From Pseudomonas gingeri (GTDB lineage Bacteria; Pseudomonadota; Gammaproteobacteria; Pseudomonadales; Pseudomonadaceae): 64,000 bases of DNA. The position numbers were made by a program, and so were the translations under genes. The notes under the pieces are model-generated. The model did not search any database and was not told where the DNA came from. It saw only the letters and a program-made list of their open reading frames with translations. Within the stretch, counting starts at the first letter, position 1. Each line of letters starts with the position of its first letter. Location: assembly GCF_013385635.1 (NCBI RefSeq), contig NZ_JACAPR010000002.1, forward strand, positions 124,001 to 188,000. The letters are read 5' to 3'. Shown here piece after piece: positions 1 to 9,525 of the stretch.

Positions 1-39
1 TAATTTTCTGCCGGCCTTTTAACGAAAGAGCGGTGTGTT

Positions 40-147
40 GATCGTTCCCACGCTCCAGCGTGGGAATGCCTCTCTGGACGCTCTGCGTCCGCTTCTGTGA
101 CGCCGAGCGTCACGGGCTGCATTCCCACGCGGAGCGTGGGAACGATC
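40..147. repeat. 108-bp palindromic repeat, family A (copy 1)
   Basis: The element begins with GATCGTTCCCACGC and ends with the inverse complement GCGTGGGAACGATC. Inside it are further short hairpins around GGACGC..GCGTCC and GTGACGC..GCGTCAC. The same 108-bp layout recurs at 10528-10635 and, slightly diverged, at 47680-47786; half a copy is at 34509-34560. It lies just downstream of the ybiT stop codon. It is a REP/REPIN-like intergenic element, not coding. Confidence 0.85.
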
Positions 148-164
148 AGGGTGATGAGCGTTTT

Positions 165-1754
165 TTAGAAGACTACGCCCTGGCTGCGCAGGTAGTCGTC
201 ATAGGTGCCGCTGAAGTCGATCACGCCGCTCGGGCTCAGCTCGATGATGCGGGTGGCCAGGGACGAGACGAATTCGCGGTCGTGGCTGACGAAGATCAGC
301 GTGCCCGGGTAGTTTTCCAGCGCGAGGTTGAGCGCCTCGATGGATTCCATGTCCAGGTGGTTGGTCGGTTCGTCCATCACCAGCACGTTGGGCTTTTGCA
401 GGATCAGCTTGCCGAACAGCATGCGGCCTTGCTCACCACCGGAAATCACCTTGACCGACTTGAGGATCTCGTCGTTGGAGAACAGCATGCGGCCAAGGGT
501 GCCGCGCACCAGTTGCTCGCCGCCCTGGGTCCATTGACCCATCCAGTCGAACAGGTTGACGTCGTCTTCGAAGTCATGGGCGTGGTCCTGGGCGTAGTAG
601 CCCAGTTCGGCGGCGTCGGTCCATTTCACGGTGCCGGCGTCCGGGGTCAGTTCGTTGACCAGGGTGCGCAGCAGGGTGGTCTTGCCGATACCGTTCGGGC
701 CGATGATCGCCACGCGCTCGCCGGCTTCGACGGTGAAGCTGAAGTCCTTGAACAACGGGACGCCATCAAAGCCCTTGGCCATATGCTCGACGATGACCGC
801 CTGGCGATGCAGCTTCTTGGTCTGTTCGAAGCGGATGAACGGGCTGACGCGGCTTGATGGCTTGACCTCGGCCAGCTGGATCTTGTCGATCTGCTTGGCG
901 CGGGAGGTGGCCTGCTTGGCTTTCGAGGCGTTGGCCGAGAAGCGGCTGACGAACGATTGCAGTTCGGAAATCTGCGCCTTCTTCTTGGCGTTGTCCGACA
1001 GCAGTTGTTCGCGCGACTGGGTCGCCACGGTCATGTATTCGTCGTAGTTGCCCGGGAACAGGCGCAGCTCGCCGTAATCCAGGTCAGCCATGTGCGTGCA
1101 CACGCTGTTCAGGAAGTGACGGTCGTGAGAGATGATGATCATCAGGCTGGAGCGCTGGGTCAGGATGTTTTCCAGCCAGCGGATGGTGTTGATGTCCAGG
1201 TGGTTGGTCGGCTCGTCGAGGAGCAGTACTTCCGGATCGGAGAACAGCGCCTGGGCCAGCAATACGCGCAGTTTCCAGCCAGGGGACACCTCGCTCATCG
1301 GGCCGAAGTGCTGCTCGATGCCGATACCCAGGCCCAGCAACAGTTCGCCGGCACGGGATTCGGCGGTGTAGCCGTCCATCTCGGCGAACTCGGTTTCCAG
1401 CTCGGCCACGGCCATACCGTCTTCTTCGGTCATTTCCGGCAGCGAGTAGATGCGGTCGCGCTCGGCCTTGACCTTCCACAGCTCTTCGTGCCCCATGATC
1501 ACGGTGTCGATCACGCTGAATTCTTCGTAGGCGAACTGATCCTGGCGCAGTTTACCCAGGCGCACGTTCGGCTCCAGCATGACCTGGCCGCCGGATGGCT
1601 CGAGGTCGCCGCCGAGGATTTTCATGAACGTGGACTTGCCGCACCCGTTGGCGCCGATCAGGCCGTAGCGGTTACCACCGCCGAATTTGACCGAAACGTT
1701 CTCGAAGAGCGGCTTGGCGCCGAACTGCATGGTGATGTTAGCTGTGGAGATCAA
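165..1754 (-). CDS. ybiT: ABC-F family ATPase, YbiT type
   Basis: A 529-residue protein with two ABC ATPase domains and no membrane segment, the layout of ABC-F proteins, which act on the ribosome rather than as transporters. Domain 1 has Walker [10 protein letters not shown] (about residues 34-42) and Walker [13 protein letters not shown] charged linker of about 80 residues follows. Domain 2 has GPNGIGKTT, the signature SGGEQGRM and [12 protein letters not shown]. The first domain's signature is degenerate (VSPGWKLR), as in YbiT-like members. Length and opening match YbiT, whose cellular role is not well defined; related proteins rescue or tune stalled ribosomes. The start codon is TTG, with AGGT about 7 bases upstream; no ATG fits the conserved N-terminus. 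It appears monocistronic. Confidence 0.93.
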   Translation of the reverse strand: MISTANITMQFGAKPLFENVSVKFGGGNRYGLIGANGCGKSTFMKILGGDLEPSGGQVMLEPNVRLGKLRQDQFAYEEFSVIDTVIMGHEELWKVKAERDRIYSLPEMTEEDGMAVAELETEFAEMDGYTAESRAGELLLGLGIGIEQHFGPMSEVSPGWKLRVLLAQALFSDPEVLLLDEPTNHLDINTIRWLENILTQRSSLMIIISHDRHFLNSVCTHMADLDYGELRLFPGNYDEYMTVATQSREQLLSDNAKKKAQISELQSFVSRFSANASKAKQATSRAKQIDKIQLAEVKPSSRVSPFIRFEQTKKLHRQAVIVEHMAKGFDGVPLFKDFSFTVEAGERVAIIGPNGIGKTTLLRTLVNELTPDAGTVKWTDAAELGYYAQDHAHDFEDDVNLFDWMGQWTQGGEQLVRGTLGRMLFSNDEILKSVKVISGGEQGRMLFGKLILQKPNVLVMDEPTNHLDMESIEALNLALENYPGTLIFVSHDREFVSSLATRIIELSPSGVIDFSGTYDDYLRSQGVVF

Positions 1755-2154
1755 GGAGCTTACCTATCAATAACTGAACTGTGGCCGGAGGCTGCAGATA
1801 CCCGTTCGATACCCTTTTGCAACGTTTCCGGCTCGCTCCAACCGGAGCGTGAGGTTATCCAGCGGGCATAAGTCGACAGCAAGCTGCGCGCGTACAGGCC
1901 GAGTTGCCGTGATGTGAATGCGGGGTGGGTGCCAGACATTTCATCTATTGTCGCATACGTGAGACGACAGTTATATGGCGGCTGATCGTTGATTCGGCGC
2001 TTTTGTGCGCGATGATCCTGCTGAGCGCGAGATTTTCGCGGCTGGCGCGAGGCCGGTGGCGAGCCAGTCGGCGACGTACGGCCGGTCAATCGGCCTCGAC
2101 CGGGTGTATGGTGGGGCGGCAATCCTCGGATATCTCACGTGAAGGGAGGTGGCT
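1755..2154. other. Intergenic region between divergent genes
   Basis: About 400 bases between the ybiT start (minus strand) and the small plus-strand gene at 2155. It must hold both promoters, but I see no convincing -35/-10 pair. Short open frames cross it on both strands without ribosome sites or recognisable content, and I do not call them genes. Confidence 0.5.
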
Positions 2155-2340
2155 ATGAGCGTTTCACTGCTCTCGAAGATGCATGTCAACGGCTACGAGG
2201 TAATCCACGCCAGCGGTGGTCCCTGGAAAGTGCGCACCCAGGCGGATCGATTGAGTTCGTTCAGCACCCGGGAAGAAGCCATGGCCTATGTGGTGTCGCT
2301 GCCGGTGCACAAGGTGCGGCGAGCGGAAAACAGCCGGTAA
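2155..2340 (+). CDS. Small conserved-type hypothetical protein, DUF2188-like
   Basis: A 61-residue protein whose ATG lies 6 bases after a strong GGGAGG site; a GTG two codons earlier overlaps that site and is unlikely to be used. The layout YEVIH..GGPWKVRT followed by SSFSTREEAMAYV resembles DUF2188-type small proteins (a beta hairpin with a tryptophan, then a helix), but this is similarity of pattern only. An intrinsic terminator starts 23 bases after the stop, so it is probably a single-gene transcript. Function unknown. Confidence 0.7.
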   Translation: MSVSLLSKMHVNGYEVIHASGGPWKVRTQADRLSSFSTREEAMAYVVSLPVHKVRRAENSR

Positions 2341-2362
2341 CCGATGCGTTGACTCGCGCTTG

Positions 2363-2387
2363 AACCCCGGCACCGCCGGGGTTTTTT
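2363..2387 (+). terminator. Intrinsic terminator after the small gene
   Basis: AACCCCGGC and GCCGGGGTT form a 9-bp perfect stem with a short loop, followed by TTTTT. It ends the transcript of the 2155-2340 gene and also faces the 3' end of the minus-strand autotransporter. Confidence 0.88.
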
Positions 2388-2423
2388 GCGTTCGCCACAG
2401 TGGCTGTGCACAGCGAGCCACGC

Positions 2424-4844
2424 CTACCAGCTCATGCGCACGCCGACGGTCGCGGAGACGGCTTCCTGCTGGCGGGCATCGATATTGCTGCCGTAGTCGA
2501 TGCTGGTGTAGAGGCTGACGTCCCGGCTCAGTTTCGCCACCACGCCGGCCCCGAAGTCCAGGGTGCTGCCGGTATGGTCGGTCTTGATCGGATAACCGTC
2601 GAAGGTTGCGGTGTCGCGTCCCTTGAAGTCGTGCCAGAGGTTGCCGCGCACATAGGGCTCGACGGGTACGTCGCCTGCGACGTAAGAGCCTTTGGCACGC
2701 ACGCCGATGCGACCCTTGACGTACTCCTGGGTGTCGAAACCGACTCGCGAGATGCCGTCGTCATCACTGTCCATGGAGACTTTCTGGCCGATCACCTGGA
2801 CCTGGGGTTCGATGACCCAGCGCTCGGACAGCGGCAGCGGATAGCCGCTTTCCACGGACAGCGTCACGGCATGTCCCTTGAGGTCGAGTTTGACGCCACG
2901 GTCGGAGCGGGCGTTGCCGCTGTAGCGGGTGCCCATGGCGACGGTGTCGATATACCAGTCGGTGGGGCCGATCAGGGTCCAGTAGGCGCCCAGGCTGTCG
3001 CCGTTGAGGCGCAGGTTGCCGGCTTCGCGATCCTGGAAACCACCGGTGAAACCGCGCACGTCACCGTCCAGGCGGGCATGGCTGACGAACAGCCCGGCGT
3101 GTTGCCGGTAGCCATCCGCGCTGGTTGAGCCGAACAGGTCGTGTCCTGCCTGGAAACCCCAGACCGTGCTGTCCAGGCTCGGGTTGACGTCTCCCGTCCA
3201 GCTCTGCCGCGAGCGGCTGGCGAAGGTTCGGGCCCAGCCGGCCGGCAGGTCGCCGTTTTCCCGCAACAGGTTTTGCTCGCCCTGGCGTTCGTGGAAGGTG
3301 CCCAGGGTGGTCTGGGCCAGTAGCGCGGCGGCGGGCGTGACGACCGCGTCGATCGGTACCTCAGGACGGTAGAAGGGAATGGTTTCTCCGGGGGCGGGTG
3401 TCGGCAGGCCGGGGAAAACCGGTTGTGGCAGCGGCGTGACCGGTCCTTCCGGATCCGGCCCGGTCACGGCGGAGCGCAGGTACCAGTTGTTTTCCGTACC
3501 GGCGCTGACGCCGCCCTTGAACAGGTAGTAGTCGAAGGCCCCGGCTGACGCCGGGCCCGCCAGGCTGAAGGCGCCGGCGCTGCTGGTTGCACCCTGGGTG
3601 GCCTCGACGACCTGGATACCGTTCTGCAGGGTTTCGGCACCGCCACCGCCGAAGTTGCTGACTTCTATGGCGGTGGTCCCGGAGAGCGAGCCCTGGGATA
3701 CCACCAGCCGGTCGGAAGGTGAGTCATCGCCGGCGAGGGTGCTGTTGAGCTTCAGGTGACCGCTATTGCCGACATAGTTGCCGACCACCGTGAAGCGATC
3801 GTCGGCCTGCGCACCGCCGCTGGTGAGGTTGATCGTACCAGCGTTGGTCAGGGTGACATTCTGTCCGGCGGTGAAGGCCGTGAGCACGCCGCTGTGGGAA
3901 CTCAGGCTGCTACTGGCATCGATATCCAGGGTGCCCGTGCCGGTACCGACGTCTCCCAGCACCAGGCTGTCATTGAGGGTCAGTTGGCTGCCCTGGGTGA
4001 GTTTCACCGATTCCCAGTTGACGTAGCGCGCGCCATTGATCGGTGTGCTGGCCTGGAACGTCAGTTGATCGGTGCCATTGCCGCCATCCACCGACGGCGT
4101 GGAGGAGAGGGTGGCGTCCGAGAGGCCGTCGAGCAGCGCCTGGTCGTTGTCATCCCCCATCAGGATGGCGCCGTGGATAATACCGGCGTTGCGCCAGTTG
4201 AAGATGTCCGCGCCGGCGCTCATGCGGACTTCACCGTGTATCGTGCCGTCGGTGACCAGGACCTGATCGTCGCCGCCGCTGACGCTGATATTGCCGCCGA
4301 TGGTCCCGCCGGTGAAGAGGATGGTGTCCTTGCCGAAGCCGGTCACCAGGTTGCCGACGATGGTGCCGCCCTGCATGTCGAACAGATTGTCGTCCAGTTT
4401 CATGTCGACACGTCCGATCGACCCGCCGGTCATGATGGCCCTGTCGCCATCTTCGAACTCGTCGACGATGACCCCGGCGCTCATCTGGAAGGTGTCGAGG
4501 CCGTCACCCTGGTGCAGCGACTGGATCTGTCCGCCGGTCATGGTGAAGTTGTCGGTGCCGCTGCCTTCATCGACATCGCCGTGGATGGTGCCGCCACCGA
4601 TGACCACCCGGTCGTTGCCAGTGCCGAAGACCACCGGACCGGTAATGCTGCCGGTGCCGCCGGCAGGCATTGTCAGGCTGTTGTTGCCGGCGTTGTCGAC
4701 GAGTGTCGGGGCGGTTCCGCTGTCGCAGGAGTAGTCATCGTTGCCGGCAGTGGCCGGAGCGAAGGTGCAAGCGGCGCGGGCGCCTTGCAGGGTTATCAGG
4801 AGGAAAAAGACAACACAGAGAGGGCGAAGCAGGAAATAAGGCAT
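2424..4844 (-). CDS. Autotransporter with C-terminal beta-barrel
   Basis: An 806-residue type V secretion protein. Residues 1-24 are a signal peptide ending in GARA. Residues about 25-260 are a glycine-rich passenger built of short repeats of the form GGTIxGxV / MTGGxI, expected to form a beta-helix. A linker rich in P, G and T follows (about 460-500), then a barrel of about 300 residues ending in an aromatic residue (..VRMSW). No protease or lipase catalytic motif is visible in the passenger, so an adhesin or surface role is more likely than an enzyme. The start is supported by AAGGA 8 bases upstream. It has no operon partner. Confidence 0.88.
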   Translation of the reverse strand: MPYFLLRPLCVVFFLLITLQGARAACTFAPATAGNDDYSCDSGTAPTLVDNAGNNSLTMPAGGTGSITGPVVFGTGNDRVVIGGGTIHGDVDEGSGTDNFTMTGGQIQSLHQGDGLDTFQMSAGVIVDEFEDGDRAIMTGGSIGRVDMKLDDNLFDMQGGTIVGNLVTGFGKDTILFTGGTIGGNISVSGGDDQVLVTDGTIHGEVRMSAGADIFNWRNAGIIHGAILMGDDNDQALLDGLSDATLSSTPSVDGGNGTDQLTFQASTPINGARYVNWESVKLTQGSQLTLNDSLVLGDVGTGTGTLDIDASSSLSSHSGVLTAFTAGQNVTLTNAGTINLTSGGAQADDRFTVVGNYVGNSGHLKLNSTLAGDDSPSDRLVVSQGSLSGTTAIEVSNFGGGGAETLQNGIQVVEATQGATSSAGAFSLAGPASAGAFDYYLFKGGVSAGTENNWYLRSAVTGPDPEGPVTPLPQPVFPGLPTPAPGETIPFYRPEVPIDAVVTPAAALLAQTTLGTFHERQGEQNLLRENGDLPAGWARTFASRSRQSWTGDVNPSLDSTVWGFQAGHDLFGSTSADGYRQHAGLFVSHARLDGDVRGFTGGFQDREAGNLRLNGDSLGAYWTLIGPTDWYIDTVAMGTRYSGNARSDRGVKLDLKGHAVTLSVESGYPLPLSERWVIEPQVQVIGQKVSMDSDDDGISRVGFDTQEYVKGRIGVRAKGSYVAGDVPVEPYVRGNLWHDFKGRDTATFDGYPIKTDHTGSTLDFGAGVVAKLSRDVSLYTSIDYGSNIDARQQEAVSATVGVRMSW

Positions 4845-5198
4845 CGCATTTATCCTTTTTTCAAGGATAGGGCGTAGCCACCACGGCGCATGTTGAGGGC
4901 CCTACGCGCTCAACATGGGTGTTCGTGGGGGGTTATAACGTAAAAAAGACCCGCGCATAACTGTCAAAGTTGACAGGTTATGCCCGTGGCAAAACAGGCG
5001 TAATGTGAGAGGTTTGGTCCAGTGCTTTTTTCGTCGGGACACCGCCAGGCCAGCTTTTTCGCGATGTTGCCGCCGATTTGTTGAAGCATTCTGTCATATG
5101 AAATTTTTCCGTGGCGCGAACCTCGGGCGTAGGGTGTTATCCAATTCTTGATGGGCTGTTTGCAGCCAATAATGAATTCATCCTTCGAGAGAGGCGTC
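4845..5198. other. Intergenic region with an imperfect hairpin
   Basis: This 354-base stretch separates the divergent autotransporter and small secreted protein genes. It contains an inverted repeat at 4955-4983: GCATAA-CTGTCAA, AG, TTGACAG-g-TTATGC, with a single bulged base. On the minus strand the hairpin is followed by a run of T, so it could act as a terminator or operator. I see no gene. Confidence 0.55.
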
Positions 5199-5555
5199 AT
5201 GAACAGACTTGTCTTCGGTCTGACCCCCTTGTTGGTCATCGGCCTGCTGGTCGTTGCCATCCCCGCCGATGGCGCTGTCCTGAGTCCGACACCACCTGCG
5301 GCATTGCTGCTGGCGCAGAACCTGCCCAACAGCGACAACCCCTATAACAGCCCGATTCGCCGTGCCAACCCCAACAGCCGGCAAGGCTCCGAGTCGGCCA
5401 CTCCGCCTGTACGCGGCCTCAATACCCAGCCAACGCCGCGCCCTTCGACGATCGAGAACGGGGCGATCCGCAATGGTTACCCGCGCGACCAGCAGGCGCC
5501 GATGGCGGTGCCGATCCAACCTGGCACTCGCGCCGATCCGAACCAGCGCCGCTGA
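5199..5555 (+). CDS. Small secreted hypothetical protein
   Basis: A 118-residue protein with a hydrophobic N-terminal segment (residues about 4-24) that looks like a signal peptide. The rest is low-complexity and rich in P, N, S, T and R (for example NSDNPYNSPIRRANPNSR). No family is recognised. The ATG at 5199 has a purine-rich GAGAGAGG ribosome site; an upstream in-frame ATG at 5148 would bury the signal peptide. It lies 48 bases upstream of the sugar dehydrogenase gene, so the two may be co-transcribed, which would suggest an envelope-associated role. Confidence 0.65.
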   Translation: MNRLVFGLTPLLVIGLLVVAIPADGAVLSPTPPAALLLAQNLPNSDNPYNSPIRRANPNSRQGSESATPPVRGLNTQPTPRPSTIENGAIRNGYPRDQQAPMAVPIQPGTRADPNQRR

Positions 5556-5603
5556 GACGGAGTTGATGGCCAGTGTTTTTTCTCCAACCATAAGGAAATG
5601 CCC

Positions 5604-6755
5604 ATGTTGCTGAAAACACTCCTGGCGACCTTGTGCACCGGCTCATTGATGAGCCTGCCCGTGCTGGCGGTCGATAGGGCGCCCCAGACCTTCCAGTCCG
5701 AACTGGGAGCGGTAACCGCCACGGAAATCGTCGATGGCCTGAAGCATCCCTGGGCCCTGGCGTTCCTGCCCGACAAGCAGGGCATGCTGGTCACCGAACG
5801 CCCCGGAAGCCTGCGGGTGGTGAGTCCCGACGGCAAACTGTCGGCACCGCTGGGTGGTGTTCCCGAAGTCTGGGCCAAGGGCCAGGGCGGCTTGCTCGAT
5901 GTGGTGTTGTCGCCGTCGTTCAAGGAAGATCGGCTGGTCTACCTGTCTTACGCCGAAGGCGGGGGTGAGGGTGGCAAGGCCGGCACCGTGGTGGGGCGAG
6001 GGCAACTGTCGGCGGACCTGCAGCAGTTGAGCGGTTTCAAGGTGATCTTCCGCCAGGAGCCGAAGCTGTCGGTGGGCAATCACTTCGGCTCGCGCCTGGT
6101 ATTCGACCGCGACGGCTACCTGTTTATCGCCCTGGGTGAAAACAACGAACGGCCGACGGCTCAGGACCTCGACAAGCTGCAAGGCAAGGTGGTGCGGATC
6201 TTTCCTGACGGCCGGGTTCCCGATGACAACCCCTTTGTCGGCCAGCAGGGCGTGCGCCCGGAGATCTGGTCCTACGGACATCGCAATCAGCAGGGAGCAG
6301 CGCTCAACCCCTGGACCGGGACCTTGTGGACCCACGAGCATGGGCCGCGGGGCGGTGACGAGATCAATATCATCGAGCGCGGCAAGAACTACGGTTGGCC
6401 GCTGGCAACCCATGGCATCAACTATTCGCTGCAACCGATCCCCGAGGCCCAGGGCAAGACGGTGAAAGGCACCGTGCCGCCCCACCATGTCTGGGAAAAA
6501 TCCCCCGGTCTCAGCGGCATGGCGTTCTATGATGCCGATCGCTTTCCGAAATGGCAGCACAACCTGTTTATCGGTGCACTGGTGGCCCAGGAGCTGATCC
6601 GCCTGCAGTTCGATGGCGACAAGGTCATCCATGAAGAGCGCCTGCTGGGCGGACTGAAATCGCGGGTTCGCGATGTCCGCCAGGGACCGGACGGCTACCT
6701 GTATGTCCTCACCGATGCCGAGAACGGTGCGCTCTACAAGGTGGGCCTGGAGTAG
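5604..6755 (+). CDS. yliI: PQQ-dependent aldose sugar dehydrogenase, YliI type
   Basis: A 383-residue periplasmic protein of the soluble PQQ glucose/sorbosone dehydrogenase family. A signal peptide (residues 1-22, ending in PVLA) is followed by a beta-propeller with the motifs GLKHPWALAFLPD, GQGGLLDVVLSPSF, GNHFGSRLVFDRDGYLFIALGE, WSYGHRNQQGAALNP and HEHGPRGGDEIN. The HRNxQG and GPRGGDE segments are typical cofactor/substrate-site regions. It is expected to oxidise aldoses outside the cytoplasm. ATG 5604 is preferred because AAGGAA ends 6 bases before it; the ATG at 5598 touches the ribosome site. Its 3' end overlaps the convergent GNAT-C39 gene by 22 bases. Confidence 0.88.
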   Translation: MLLKTLLATLCTGSLMSLPVLAVDRAPQTFQSELGAVTATEIVDGLKHPWALAFLPDKQGMLVTERPGSLRVVSPDGKLSAPLGGVPEVWAKGQGGLLDVVLSPSFKEDRLVYLSYAEGGGEGGKAGTVVGRGQLSADLQQLSGFKVIFRQEPKLSVGNHFGSRLVFDRDGYLFIALGENNERPTAQDLDKLQGKVVRIFPDGRVPDDNPFVGQQGVRPEIWSYGHRNQQGAALNPWTGTLWTHEHGPRGGDEINIIERGKNYGWPLATHGINYSLQPIPEAQGKTVKGTVPPHHVWEKSPGLSGMAFYDADRFPKWQHNLFIGALVAQELIRLQFDGDKVIHEERLLGGLKSRVRDVRQGPDGYLYVLTDAENGALYKVGLE

Positions 6756-7840
6756 ACGATCACTGCCGCCCGCAGCTTGCTGTTGCCGAAGGCGCTCATC
6801 TTGTCGAATTCACCGTGGCTGACTGGCAGATGCTGGCAGTCCAGCGGTTGTCGGTGCTGGCTGTGGTCGACATCCGGATCGTGCAGGTAGACGAACTCCT
6901 CGTCGCAATCGGTCACGATCACCCAGTGTGGCGCCTTGGAGCGGGTCAGGCGGTAGCTGCTGATCAACACCAGTGGCTGGCCGCCGGCGGCCAGCAGGCG
7001 CGGTAGATCCAGGGCGCCGCCGAGCACCTGTTCGACATCGGTCTGCTGCAGTTCCTCTTCGAAGCCGTCATGTACCAGGCGCATGACGGCTTTTTTATGC
7101 TCGTTACGGACACCGTTGAGCAGCAGCGGACCGCTGATACTCACTTGCAGGCGCACCGCAAAGCCACGTCGCCAGGCTGCCAGCGCCAGGCCCTGGGGGC
7201 TGCAGCCGCCGTGCCCCGAGGTCATGAACACGGTGGTCGCTTCACGCCAGATCTGCACTTCTTCGCGACGCGAGGCCTGGCGCTGCGCCTGTAACGCGCC
7301 CATGGCCATCAGCAGGCAGGCCGGGCCGCAGGTGAACTCGGTGGTCTGGGCGTAATAGGGCACCTGGGCCTCACGGTTGGCGTGGTGCTGCAGGATGCGT
7401 TTTTCCAGGCGCAGGGCGTCGGTATGGTCCTCGTAGTAGTCGTTGATCAGGCCGAAGCGGCGATAACCGTTGTGCTCGTACAGGGCGATAGCCGCGTCAT
7501 TGTCGGTGCGTACTTCCAGGCGCAGATAGGCGCAGTCATGCTCCAGGGCACAGGCCTCGCTGCGTTGCAGCAGCTGTTTGCCCAGGCCGATACCGCGCGC
7601 GTGGGGCGCGATGGCAATCGAATACAGGCGTGCCAGCGAGGTGCCGCGGTGAAACAGCACCAGGGCATAGCCGGCCAGTTGTCCGTCGGCCTGCTGGGCG
7701 ACGATCAGCCGGGCGTGGGCCCGACTGACCATCCAGTGGAAGCTGCGGGCGGTCAGGCGGTCGGTGGTGAAACAATGCTCTTCCAGCTGCAGCAGTGCAG
7801 CCAGGTCATCGGTTGTCGCAAGGCGAAAGACGAGATCCAT
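6734..7840 (-). CDS. GNAT acetyltransferase fused to a C39-like cysteine peptidase
   Basis: A 368-residue two-domain protein. Residues about 1-150 form a GNAT fold, with the acetyl-CoA loop IAIAPHARGIGLGKQLL and the RimI-like ALYEHNGYRRFGL. Residues about 160-365 resemble a papain-fold C39 peptidase: VPYYAQTTEFTCGPACLLMAM holds the candidate nucleophile Cys in a Q..xxCGPA context, and APHWVIVTD with DPD supplies the candidate His/Asp. The fusion is divergent from a RimK-like ATP-grasp gene, with start codons 89 bases apart. The family context was predicted by comparative genomics to concern peptide synthesis, modification or processing; the substrate is unknown. The peptidase domain could instead act as a transferase. 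Confidence 0.85.
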   Translation of the reverse strand: MDLVFRLATTDDLAALLQLEEHCFTTDRLTARSFHWMVSRAHARLIVAQQADGQLAGYALVLFHRGTSLARLYSIAIAPHARGIGLGKQLLQRSEACALEHDCAYLRLEVRTDNDAAIALYEHNGYRRFGLINDYYEDHTDALRLEKRILQHHANREAQVPYYAQTTEFTCGPACLLMAMGALQAQRQASRREEVQIWREATTVFMTSGHGGCSPQGLALAAWRRGFAVRLQVSISGPLLLNGVRNEHKKAVMRLVHDGFEEELQQTDVEQVLGGALDLPRLLAAGGQPLVLISSYRLTRSKAPHWVIVTDCDEEFVYLHDPDVDHSQHRQPLDCQHLPVSHGEFDKMSAFGNSKLRAAVIVYSRPTL

Positions 7841-7929
7841 ATAACCACCGTAAAAGTTGCGTAACGGAACGGGACTTTCTGAAAAGTTCGTGCTTAATAG
7901 AAAGCATCTTGTTCAACGGATCGATCTCT

Positions 7930-9516
7930 ATGTCAGCGGTACAAGGTCATTGGCGCGAAGTATCCGGGCAAAGTTTGCCGGCAGCAATATCCACGGCAAC
8001 TTATTTATCTCCGTCGAATAATCCTGGCAGTCAGTTGGTTATTATTGTCGAGCGCAAGGAAGACTGGGCTTCATACTTTCCCAGCGAGGATATCGTCACC
8101 GCCCAGGAGTACCTGGAACAGTCCCGTGTCAATGAGCCGGGCAAGCGCGTGCAGGTGATCAACCTGTGTCGCGGCTACAAGTACCTGGGCCATGGCTACT
8201 ACTGCTCGTTGCTGGCCGAAGCCCGCGGACACAAGGTCATTCCCTCGGTGCGGACCATCAGCGAGCTGACCCGCAAGGCGCTGTACGGGCTGGCCCTGGA
8301 TGACTTGGATAAAACCCTGGGCAAGGCCCTTGGCGATCATCTTTATCGGGATACCGAAGGCTTTACCCTGACGCTGTATTTCGGTACTACCGTTATCGAG
8401 CCGCTGCAGGAACTTGCCCGACAATTGTTTGAAGTATTTCCCTGTCCGATATTGCTGGTCGAGTTCAAGAAGAGCAACAGTTGGCATATCGAAGGGGTCA
8501 AGGCGGGGACTTTACAGAAGTTGCGCGAGGACCAGGAAGATCACTTCGCCCAGTCCCTCGACAGTTTCAGTCGCAAAATCTGGCGTGTACCACGTTCGCG
8601 TCGCCTGGCCCGTTATGACCTGGCAATCCTGCACGACCCCCAGGAAGCCTTGCCCCCTTCGAATGCCAAGGCGCTGGAGAGTTTTATCCGGGTCGGCAAG
8701 GGCCTGGGCATCGATGTCGAACTGATCGAGAAGAAGGACTACGGGCGGATCGCCGAATACGATGCACTGTTGATCCGCGAGACCACCAGCGTCGACAACC
8801 ACACCTACCGCTTCGCCAAGAAGGCCGAAAGCGAAGGGCTGGTGGTGATGGACGACCCGGCGTCGATCCTGCGCTGCACCAACAAGGTCTACCTGACCGA
8901 TCTGCTCAAGAGCCACAAGCTGGGCATGCCGGCGACCGAGATCCTCTACAAGGAACGACCGGAAGACTTCGAACGGGTCGGCGACCGCCTGGGTTTTCCG
9001 CTGGTGCTGAAAATCCCCGACGGCTGTTTTTCCCGTGGCGTGATCAAGGTCGAAAGCCAGCAGGCGCTGCTGGAAGCCACCGCCGAACTGTTCGAACACT
9101 CGGTGCTGTTGCTGGCCCAGGAGTTCTTCTATACCGAATACGACTGGCGCATCGGGGTGCTCAACCGCAAGCCGATCTTCGCCTGCCAGTACTTCATGTC
9201 CAAGGGGCATTGGCAGATCTACAACCACAAGGCCAAGGGCCAGGATGTCAACGGCGAATGCCGGACCCTGGCGGTTCACGAAGCCCCGCGTGCGGTGGTC
9301 GAACTGGCCGTGAAGACCGCCAACCTGATCGGCGACGGGCTGTACGGGGTCGACCTCAAGCAGTCCGGTGACAAAGTGGTGGTGATTGAAGTCAATGACA
9401 ACCCGAACATGGACGCCGGGATCGAGGACGCCTACCTGCAGGACGACCTGTATGGGCTGGTGCTCGAAGAGTTTGTCCGGCGCCTGGAGCTCAAGCGTCG
9501 CGGTCAGGCCTGGTAG
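7930..9516 (+). CDS. RimK-like ATP-grasp ligase with N-terminal RLAN domain
   Basis: A 528-residue protein. Residues about 1-240 match the RimK-like ATP-grasp N-terminal (RLAN) type: an early VIIVERKEDW strand and VINLCRGYKYLGHGYYCSLLAEARGHKVIP. Residues about 250-525 are an ATP-grasp domain with VLKIPDGCFSRGVIKV (nucleotide-binding lysine and loop) and VVVIEVNDNPNMDAGIED, whose E and N residues should bind Mg2+. Such ligases form amide bonds between a carboxylate and an amine via an acyl phosphate; RimK adds glutamates to a protein tail. The start at 7930 is chosen because the conserved region begins there; longer in-frame extensions overlap the divergent gene. It is followed 9 bases later by the CorA-like gene, probably in one operon. 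Confidence 0.87.
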   Translation: MSAVQGHWREVSGQSLPAAISTATYLSPSNNPGSQLVIIVERKEDWASYFPSEDIVTAQEYLEQSRVNEPGKRVQVINLCRGYKYLGHGYYCSLLAEARGHKVIPSVRTISELTRKALYGLALDDLDKTLGKALGDHLYRDTEGFTLTLYFGTTVIEPLQELARQLFEVFPCPILLVEFKKSNSWHIEGVKAGTLQKLREDQEDHFAQSLDSFSRKIWRVPRSRRLARYDLAILHDPQEALPPSNAKALESFIRVGKGLGIDVELIEKKDYGRIAEYDALLIRETTSVDNHTYRFAKKAESEGLVVMDDPASILRCTNKVYLTDLLKSHKLGMPATEILYKERPEDFERVGDRLGFPLVLKIPDGCFSRGVIKVESQQALLEATAELFEHSVLLLAQEFFYTEYDWRIGVLNRKPIFACQYFMSKGHWQIYNHKAKGQDVNGECRTLAVHEAPRAVVELAVKTANLIGDGLYGVDLKQSGDKVVVIEVNDNPNMDAGIEDAYLQDDLYGLVLEEFVRRLELKRRGQAW

Positions 9517-9525
9517 GGGGCGGCG

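Noticed and set aside
4964..5338. 124-codon minus-strand ORF over the small secreted protein gene
   Set aside because: Antisense to a gene with a clear signal peptide and ribosome site; its product shows no domain or signal.
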